DNA of 64,000 bases from Gautieria morchelliformis (taxonomy: Eukaryota > Basidiomycota > Agaricomycetes > Gomphales > Gomphaceae): positions 124,001-188,000 of the forward strand of contig WHVA01000076.1 of the NCBI GenBank assembly GCA_015179125.1. The letters run 5' to 3'. This document shows positions 56,731 to 64,000 of the stretch, in pieces; position 1 is the stretch's first letter, and every line of letters begins with the position of its first letter. The position numbers and the translations under genes are program-made. The notes below the pieces were generated by a model, which did not search any database, had not been told where the DNA came from, and saw only the letters and a list, made by a program, of their open reading frames with translations.

Positions 56731-57015
56731 ATGGATAAGTTACCCCAAGGCCCCACATGGAAGTGCCGCACAATCACTGTCAAAGGGGATTTTCTTGATG
56801 AGAACGGCAAGCCAATAGAGGAGGAGCTTGACATATGCTGTTGTGATCCTGTTGAATGTGTGCATGAGTTAATTGGGAATCTGGACTTTTGCGATGCCAT
56901 GAAATATGTCCCTGAACGCTTGTTCAGTGATGAATCTGAGCAAGAAGAGATTATCAATGAGATGTGGACTGCGCAGTGGTGGTGGGATACGCAGGTGCGG
57001 ACACTAGTATTTTAG
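56731..57015 (+). pseudogene. Plavaka-type transposase fragment
   Basis: Reads PQGPTWKCRTITVKGDFLDE, CCDPVECVHELIGNLDF, MKYVPERLFSDE and NEMWTAQWWWDTQ. I recall this order (W-K-C, D-P-V-E-C, Y-x-P-E-R, W-W-W-x-T-Q) from basidiomycete Plavaka transposons. Only about 90 codons remain, without the catalytic core. It is divergent from the neighbouring DUF6532 gene. Confidence 0.65.
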
Positions 57016-58020
57016 GGGGACTATACCTGAGAACATGGTCCAATCCAGGAGAAACTGCCGAGTTTGGTGTTCCGGTCTCATCCATTCGACGTAGTTGTGC
57101 TCTGACTCCCATCTTTGGCAAGCCACACCAGCGAGACAGAGGTTGGACTGCACGAACAGTGCTTGAAAAATGCAGCCACTTTTACTTAAATTCGCACCAG
57201 AGTATATACATGTTTCAACTTTGCGATGGAGACTTTGTATTAGTCGACAATGTATCATAAAATCACAATAAACGTACCTCTCTAATAGCACACGCTCCCA
57301 TTACTTTAACTATCACAGATGTCACTCACTGAGGTTTGCAGCCTCACTCGAGCAGAATGCAGGTCAGTCGCTGAGCATTTGTGCCGTCTCCTCATCCATA
57401 TATTTCCTCCTCGCTTGGCACCCACTTCCGAGGAAGTGGGTGAGCAAGGAGGAAATTCCCACCTCGTTGAGCTCTGTGGATACGTTTGAAAGATCTAACG
57501 TGGAACGCAGCCCATCTGAATGGGTTCCACAAGCTTCAAACAGGAAGAACTCTGGGAAGTATCGTGGTGAATAGAAGAGGAGGAGGAGTATGACAGCTTC
57601 CGGACTGAAGAAAAGGAGTCTAAGCATGGCAGCGTCCATTGCGGCGCCGTGTGAGGTTGCAAGGCCAGAAACAATCAACGCGCGTCGGCAGAGGGAAGGG
57701 ATGTAAGCGTCTCAATCAGTCGAACAGAATCACGGCACTCGTACAACAATCTGTCTTGAGCTGGTGGCGAAGTGCAGCAATGAACGCGAACCACATGCAC
57801 CCGGGCCCCTGCCATAAGAGCATGACACTCGTATCTGATACGCAACAATCAGGCAGCCATTCGAGAGAAGAGGCTACCTTGATGATAAGGCATTTTCCAT
57901 CAGTTACTAGTTGAGTCCAGAGTAAAAAGAACGTAGTACTTATCGGATGTCTATGTGGTATCGACCTACACTCCTTGACCTTATCCAAGCAACTTGCACC
58001 TGACATAGCTTGCCAATAAT
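57016..58020. other. no gene recognised; small hairpin
   Basis: No family seen. A perfect 11-bp inverted repeat with a 2-nt centre lies at 57,419-57,442 (CACCCACTTCC and its complement). Confidence 0.5.
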
Positions 58021-58177
58021 GGTTAGCAAAAAACTTTCTCACACTAACCACATCCACCAAAATACTCAAAACTCATTTTCTCGCACACACACCACACAAA
58101 GTGATAGCTAGAGCTTATCTAGCGATCGCCATACAGAGTAGACACACTTCTCCAAAAAGAAGCAAACAAAAAAGACC

Positions 58178-59933
58178 ATGCCAAGTACCACAGACCTGGA
58201 GATGCCTGCCATGTCACAAGGGCAGGGGACCCGAACCAGAGCATCGAACCAGCCTGCTCACCCAAAGAGCAAGGCGGAACTGCTAGTGGACCCCAATTCA
58301 TTCATACGGAGCAAAGACAATGCTCGAGCGTTCCTCGACAGGAACGGCTTCCTTCCTAAAGACGACACGCCATCACTTGAACAAATCGGCTACGTGTTGC
58401 TGTCCATAGCACACAGCCCAGGCGCGAAACTGGTACAGGAAGGGGCAAGGGCGGTCGCGATGGTCCTAATGGACAGCACAGCTAAGAACACAGCGGACAC
58501 AACGGCACAGTATGTCGAGAAGGGCCTGGCCGTTGTCTTTGACAGGCTAAGCGATGCGGTTAACACCGCTAAGGAAGCCACGGCAACGTTGAGGACAACG
58601 GCAGAGCAAGTGCAGAAGGTGGTGGGAGAGGCGAGCGAAGCACACCGCATGCGAGAGGAAGGGGCAGGAGGAGCGACAGCGGCAGGCACAATGTACGCGA
58701 GAGGAAGGGGCAGGAGGAGTGACAGCGGCAGGCACAACGTACACAGTGGCCCTACAGGGCAACATCCCACTGTCCCACCCAAGCAACCTAGCAAAAGCGA
58801 AAGCGAGGGAATGCCAAGTACTAATTGACAAGGAGCCTAACGCGGAACAGAACGCGTTAGCAACACTATCAGAGTGGGAGATAGTTACCAAGGCTAACGA
58901 AGCCGTGACCCCACTCGGAGAACTCAAAGGAGACAGAGAGGTAATCTTCATCGGGGCCAAAATACTAACGAACGGGGGGGTTGTACTAGATCTCAGCAAG
59001 CCACAAGGAGTGAAGTGGATTCAAATGCACAGGGAGGCATTCATAGAGAAGTTCAGCGGCACATCCATGGTAAAAGACAGAGCAGTATCCGTGCTTGTGG
59101 AGTATGTACCAGTCAGTCAGTCACCCGACACTCTGGCAGAACACAGGAAAATCGAACGAGATTCCAAGTTACCGGCTGACAGCCTCATGGCGTCTCCATG
59201 GATAAAGCCCACCCACAGACAGACGGAGGGCCAGCGATCGGTGCACCTGATAGCGAGATTTGCCACCACCGAAGCAGCCAATATAGCTATCAGGGACGGG
59301 ATGATAGTGGCGGGAAAGCGAGTGTGGGCAAGGAGGATGAGGCGCGAGCCCCGCCGGTGCCTCAAATGCCAGAGATATAATGCGAGGCACATGGCGGTGG
59401 AATGTGAAGGGCAGGAAACATGTGGCACATGCGGAAAAAACCATAAGACGACAGAGTGCGAGCTGACCGACCCGACACAGTTCAAGTGCGTGAGCTGCAA
59501 CACCCAGGGGCACGCCTCGTGGGACCGCACGTGCCCTAGCTTCAACGCAGCTTGCCAGATGGTCGAGAAAACTGACGCCGAAAACACGTACAAGTACTTT
59601 CCCGACGACGAGCCCTGGATGTGGGAACAGCAGAGGCTGGGGGGACAAGTGGAAGACGCGGGGGATCTCTTCAAGCAAGCCAACATACGGCAGCAGACAA
59701 TGCAACTCAACACCCAGGAACGGGCAGGGACATGGAGAGGGAACACATCTGAGCGAGGGCAGGACCGATCAAGAAGGAGCAACCCCAGGATCGGCCACAA
59801 TGACAGGGGGTGGGAGAGACAAGGCTCCAGGCAAAGGACTCTCGACGACTATGGAATTGGAAGCCAACAAACAACCCGGCACTACCACGACAACTACGAC
59901 TACAACAACAACATTAACTCATACCGGGAATGA
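58178..59933 (+). pseudogene. LINE ORF1 (Gag-like, three CCHC knuckles), frameshifted by a tandem duplication
   Basis: The first frame, 58,178-58,828, is MPSTTDLEMPAMSQGQ..., alpha-helical, with AQYVEKGLAVVFDRL. A second frame carries on to 59,933. Near its end are three knuckles: CLKCQRYNARHMAVEC, CGTCGKNHKTTEC and CVSCNTQGHASWDRTC. Such proteins bind the element's RNA. Two adjacent 46-bp repeats (about 58,653-58,744) cause the shift; 46 is not a multiple of three, and a single copy would join both frames (EEGAGG...TAAGT appears in each). The ORF1 stop overlaps the ORF2 start as ATGA. Confidence 0.88.
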
Positions 59934-60622
59934 GCGACAACACTAACGAAACAAAATACTTGCGCGTCAGGCAACAGAATGCCAACAAATCACTTACTGC
60001 TACGGCCAACATTCTCCAACGGTGCTCCCCAGAAAAATATGTCATCCTCGCGCTGCAAGAACCATATATAGACTTCCTAGGGAACACCAGGGCAACTCCT
60101 CATTGGTATACGATATACCCGAAAACGCATTATCTAGACAAGGAGAAGCGCACGAGAGTGATGATCCTAGTGAGCAAAAGGATAGCGACAAGTGAATGGA
60201 TGGCGTTAGATGTGGGCACGCCTGACATAACAGTGGTAAAGCTCAGAACGAGCGCAGGTACAGTAATAATATACAATATCTATTGCGACTGCATGAATGC
60301 TGACAGCATCCACAACATGTGGAGGCATTTACAGGATCAAGCACGACAGAACGACGATACGCAAGAAGACATCGCTGGAATGCTGTGGGTCGGCGACCTC
60401 AACAGACATCACCTGCAGTGGGATGACACACGAAACTCGCACCTGTTCACAAGGCACAACCTCGACGCAGCTCAGCTACTGATCGACCTCACCGTTGAGC
60501 GCTACCTACAGATGATGCTACCAAGAGGCATACCCACACTGACAGCGATGTCCACAGGCAACCGAACACGAGCCGAGAATGTGTTCCTGTCCGCATCTAT
60601 GGCTGAGACACCAATCAGCTGA
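59930..60622 (+). pseudogene. LINE ORF2, endonuclease part only
   Basis: Apurinic-type endonuclease (EEP fold) that nicks the target DNA. Visible motifs: RQQNANKS, VILALQEPYI with the metal-binding Glu, and VGDLNRHHLQWDD. The final S-D-H motif is missing because the frame is replaced after AENVFLSASMAETPIS by foreign sequence with a stop. The enzyme is therefore predicted inactive. Confidence 0.88.
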
Positions 60623-60777
60623 TGGCGTATGACGAGTCCGACAATGACAAGCGGACGGTTTACCCAGACAGCACATTCTCAGTCAGATGTCAATTCCTAC
60701 AGCTTCAGGAGTATGAGCTACCTCCACCTGCAGTAGTGTGAGCCACCTTCAACAACTCAAGGAGCTGATCACATTTG
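60623..60777 (+). other. composite filler of two foreign fragments inside the LINE
   Basis: 60,623-60,692 matches the reverse complement of about 3,919-3,994 with a few changes. 60,693-60,775 matches about 1,231-1,309 (gypsy RT remnant) and shares that copy's deletion junction TGTGAG/CCACCTTC. LINE sequence resumes with the end of RNase H (GNERADEEAKRAAG). Confidence 0.88.
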
Positions 60778-61373
60778 AGGAAGTGTGTGGGAACGAAAGG
60801 GCGGACGAGGAGGCCAAAAGAGCGGCGGGGGGAGAGTCCAGCCAGGAATGATACATACCCCTAGAGTGCAGGGGGCGAATGCCGGCGAGCAAATCAGCGG
60901 AGCTGCAGAGATATCAGAAGGAGTTCAGAGGACAGGCGAAAGCAATATTTGCTAAGTCTCGGTGTGCAGCCATCGCACACAGAACAGACCCCTCACTACC
61001 ATCCGCAGCGTTTGCCAGACTCACAGAAAGGATGCCGCGCAAGCACGCGACACTGCTAGTGCAGCTCAGGACAGGGCATGTAGTGCTGAACAAACACTTA
61101 GCAAAAATTGGCAAGGCACCGTCACCCAAATGTCCGGCATGCAAGAGGGCCGATGAAACGGTGCACCACTACCGGTTCAGTTGCCCAAGTTACGCAAAAC
61201 AGAGGGAAGAACTTAAACAAGAGCTACGCAGAGGAGCAGACTCGACGAAGGTTTTACTGGCCAGACCCAAGGCGATGAAGTCGCTGTTCAGGTACATCCA
61301 AGCCACGAGAAGGTTCGAAGAGGCGTTCGGCGATCTAACTCTAAGGGAAGAGACAGGCAGGAACGGTGACTGA
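60778..61373 (+). pseudogene. LINE ORF2 3' end (RNase H tail and C-terminal zinc-binding region)
   Basis: Begins in the RNase H tail GNERADEEAKRAAG, a stop near 60,849, then an open frame with LLVQLRTGHVVLNKHL and a cysteine/histidine motif (CPACKRADETVHHYRFSC) typical of LINE C-termini. It ends at 61,373 and is followed by about 200 bp of 3' UTR and the A tail. Confidence 0.85.
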
Positions 61374-61595
61374 TAAGGGGGCAGGGAGCACAACGGAGAA
61401 GCGAAGAAGAATTTCCCCCACCCACACAGGCACGGACAGGCTCAGGGCTTCGCCCAAGAGCGCAAGTAGAGATCGAGAAACATAGGGCAGATAGAGATAA
61501 ATTGCGACCGGCGATATGTATACCTTGTCTTACATAGGGCTCTGCCCCAAAAGACAATAAATTGGATTATAAAAAAAAAAAAAAAAAGGTTAGCA

Positions 61596-62700
61596 GGGGT
61601 GTTGCCACTACCGTATGGGAGTTATAGAAAGGTAGAACGCTGTAGGTCTACCTAGTGCAGGCAGCAGCGCCACATAACGATCTGTAGCACTGTGTAAATA
61701 TGGCCGAATTACAAGCCGGAATCGGCCGTTCCTGATGTTATGATAAACGCAACTATTCTATTTTAATCATCTATATACAAAAAGAAGCTAATAAAGAAAA
61801 GAAAAAAGAAAAAGATTAAAAAGAAACAAAAATGACATTTATAATAGATGTCGGTGCAGACGATGATCACACTAATTTTATGACACGCTATATTACCTAT
61901 AGATCGGGTAATATACAGGAGTTCGAGCGTCGACCACGTGCGGTCGATCAGGGACGGCGCGCCTATCGAGTGATGGCATCGGCCATGACGTTGACAGGTG
62001 CCAGGCCATAGGCACCGAGGGGTGCGGGCACCAAACGCCGCAGAGAATAATAGACTGCGCAGGGGTACAGGGTGCTGTGGAGCGACCTGAGAAAGTCATC
62101 TGCAGCATACATACTCAATCAGCTGCCCCACAAGAAGGGCACAGAAACAGCGGCCCCATCTCCAAGCCCAGCATATATGCTGGGCAGGGTAAACTCAGAT
62201 CCATTTTCTATTTGAATCCCATGACACGTCTGACTGATTACTATCTTAACAACATGTGGACAGGGGCTTTGTATACTAGGTACAGATCTCTATTCCAAGG
62301 CCCAGACAATCCTAACACCATCCCCATCACCCCATGACTTTATGACTATAAATTAGTCACCCCTTAGTTACAAAGTAGTTTTTCGACCCATCCATCCAAT
62401 ATCTTGAACACTAGTAGTTACTATCAATATAGTATAAATAGCTAGTACAAATGTATGAACGAAATCATCCAGAATCGATTATTCTGCCTCCTGAAATTGC
62501 TGTAGTCTTGTTTGATAGCTACAGAGCTCAGATCTTGATAGTTTATTCCAAATCTTCGTTGAGAGTCTACTATCACTGTTTACTCTATACTACCTTAAAA
62601 GCTAACACTTTTGATTTGACTATCCCTTGGATCGACACCACTTTTCTGTCGACATGGTCACGTGACCCTCATTCATCAGTGCTGGACGCGCCTCGAAGGG
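61596..62700. other. no gene recognised
   Basis: AT-rich with A runs at 61,780-61,830. A frame at 62,451-62,705 shows no family feature. Part of the right end may belong to the copia LTR. Confidence 0.4.
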
Positions 62701-63044
62701 CTTAGTCAGCACATAGAAGAGAGGCGAACACAGTGGTTTCAACCACTGAGCAATAGATCTCACTTGTCAAAAGGCACTAATTGATATCTTAATCTAAAAC
62801 CTGATGCATAGTTACGTTCTTTCCTTCCAAGTTACGCGCATTGACTGAGTTCAGAGGAAGAACAGATAATGTTCTTATTGTTAGTGCAGAGCCTGAGTTC
62901 GAAGGAGGAACGGATGAGATTCCGATCTATAGTACACAAACATTACTACGTACCTGAGTTCGAAGGAGGAACGGATGAGATTCCCCTCCTTCAAACTCAG
63001 ATTGATTAGCTAATCGACTGCGGCACGTGACTCGATGCGCAACA
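62701..63044 (-). repeat. Ty1/Copia 3' LTR (left boundary not resolved)
   Basis: Read on the minus strand, the pol end is followed by a purine-rich CAAGGGGGTG and then TGTTGCGCATCG, a typical copia polypurine tract and LTR start at 63,044. The far end of the LTR could not be placed. Confidence 0.55.
62844..63000. repeat. direct repeats in the copia LTR region
   Basis: A 32-bp unit starting CCTGAGTTCGAAGGAGGAAC occurs at 62,892-62,923 and 62,953-62,984. A decayed third copy lies near 62,844 and a shorter inverted copy at 62,981-63,000. Confidence 0.85.
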
Positions 63045-63071
63045 CACCCCCTTGACGCTGTCGGTTTGCCC

Positions 63072-64000
63072 TCAGAAAAGTCCCATGGCGCGACGGTGTC
63101 GCTCCACCAACTCGCGGGATAGTGCCTTGGTCAGTAAGTCCGCGGGCATGCTGCTTATGGGCTCATAATCAACTCGGATGATCTTCTGTGCAACTTTCTC
63201 TCGCAGCCAGAAATACCGAAGATCTAAGTGTTTCATCCGGCCGTGATGTTCGGGGTTCTTTGCAACCGAGAGGGTGGATTGGTTGTCGATGAAAAGGTGA
63301 GATGGCTCCTCGACTTCGTAACCGAGCTCACTCAACAAACTTCGTAACCAGACAATTTCTGTTCCTGCTAGGACCGAGGCGACAAACTCTGCCTCCGTTG
63401 TGGATAGGGTGACTATGCTCTGTATTTTGCTGGCCCAGCTGATAGCTCCAGTCCCTATCTTTGCAAGGAAGCCTGAGGTCGACCGGCCGTTATCAGGGTT
63501 CCCTCCATGGTCCGTGTCGGTCCAGGTCAGGAACGATGGGGTCTATTAACTGGGCGCGAAGGTGAGTGCCAAATCGACTGTTCCTTTCAGATAACGCAGG
63601 AGATGTTTCACAGTTGTCCAGTGAGCTGGGCCTGGATTCAAGTTGAACCGTGCAAGGCATCCGACGGCGTAGGCAATGTCGGGGCACGTTGCGATGGCAA
63701 GGTAATTCAGTGCTCCAACTGCATTCAAGTATGGTATGTCTCTCATTTCTTCTGCTTCTTCTGGGGTTGATGGACCCATGGTTGCGCTCAGTTTCAGACC
63801 CGGCGTCATGGGCGTGAAATCTGGTCGGCAATCTGACATTTGGAACCGACTGAGGATTTCTCGAATATATTGTTTCTGTGAGAGCTTCAACGTCCTCTGT
63901 GATTGATCATACTCCACTTCCATGCCTAGCAGTGACGTTTTTGGCCCCAGGTCCTTCAGCTTGAATATTTTGGCCAGTTTGCTTTTTACCCTGTCTAAGT
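63072..64000 (-). pseudogene. pol: Ty1/Copia pol C-terminus (RT end + RNase H), cut by the window edge
   Basis: Minus strand. RT end: LKLSQKQYIREILSRFQMSDCRPDFTPM, then YLNAVGALNYLAIATCPDIAYAV, HLLRYLKGT. Two adjacent stops and a frameshift at about 63,546-63,550 follow, then the RNase H: TWTDTDHGGNPDNGRSTSGF, ISWASKIQSIVTLSTTEAEF, LFIDNQSTLSVAKNPEHHGRMKHLDLRYFWLRE and LLTKALSRELVERHRRAMGLF. The element is inactive as seen; its 5' part is outside the window. Confidence 0.88.

Larger units (their letters stand above)
58029..61587 (+). mobile_element. Tad-like LINE (non-LTR retrotransposon), internally rearranged, 3,559 bp
   Basis: Bounded by an 8-bp direct repeat GGTTAGCA at 58,021-58,028 and 61,588-61,595 and ending in 17 A residues (61,571-61,587). 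It contains ORF1 with zinc knuckles, the endonuclease part of ORF2 and the extreme 3' part of ORF2. The reverse transcriptase and nearly all of RNase H are missing and replaced by about 155 bp of foreign sequence. It cannot move on its own. Confidence 0.92.

Noticed and set aside
57364..58069. Two minus-strand frames of about 105-117 codons
   Set aside because: No family signature, and one runs through the LINE target-site duplication into the element.
1..64000. tRNA or rRNA genes
   Set aside because: No cloverleaf with a convincing T-loop or rRNA core was recognised by eye; a covariance search would be needed to exclude them.

Overview
The window is a piece of a filamentous basidiomycete genome, most likely an Agaricomycete and plausibly a Rhizoctonia/Ceratobasidiaceae type. 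That placement is an inference from recalled gene families, not a database match. It rests on many short (about 50-70 bp) GT-AG introns, basidiomycete families (DUF6533 seven-TM protein, DUF6532, caspase-fold C14 proteins with a long C-terminal domain, expanded divergent G-alpha proteins) and nested Ty3/Gypsy, Ty1/Copia and Tad-like LINE elements. No rRNA, tRNA or CRISPR was recognised.

Layout. 1-2,886: remains of Ty3/Gypsy elements and their LTRs. 2.9-10.3 kb: a doubtful membrane-protein gene, a DUF6533 seven-TM gene and gene-poor DNA. 10.3-31.2 kb is the genic heart. It holds a ubiquitin-like + SH3 protein, two tandem caspase-like (C14) genes, a broken nuclease-like fragment between them, cofactor-independent phosphoglycerate mutase (14 exons, intact), a degenerate G-alpha-like protein, an aromatic amino-acid decarboxylase (9 exons, intact) and an MFS transporter (13 exons, intact). 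31.0-37.0 kb: an almost perfect 2,994-bp tandem duplication carries a second type of MFS transporter twice. 37-54 kb: a nest of transposons inside transposons, including an LTR that has swollen through an 18-bp minisatellite, an antisense gene inside a gypsy element, two foldback elements and an unclassified AT-rich element. 54-57 kb: a DUF6532 gene and a Plavaka-transposase fragment. 58.0-61.6 kb: a LINE with target-site duplications whose reverse transcriptase has been replaced by a composite of two sequences also found at 1.2 and 3.9 kb of this window. 61.6-64 kb: a Ty1/Copia element entering from the right.

How the parts relate. The metabolic genes (glycolytic mutase, amine-forming decarboxylase, drug/metabolite exporters) look like ordinary single-copy or recently duplicated functional genes with complete reading frames after splicing. 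The C14 pair lies tail to tail with the ubiquitin-like/SH3 gene; a functional link is only a hypothesis. The older transposon copies carry C-to-T changes at CpG that created stop codons, as expected from methylated-C decay or RIP-like mutation. The most unusual observation is an intron-like GT-AG segment in the LTRs, always 64 bp from the TATA-like box and precisely absent from two LTR copies of two different lineages.

Exon coordinates were derived by hand from splice-site consensus and reading-frame continuity. Where the exon sum is a multiple of three and family motifs are continuous, I state the model as firm.
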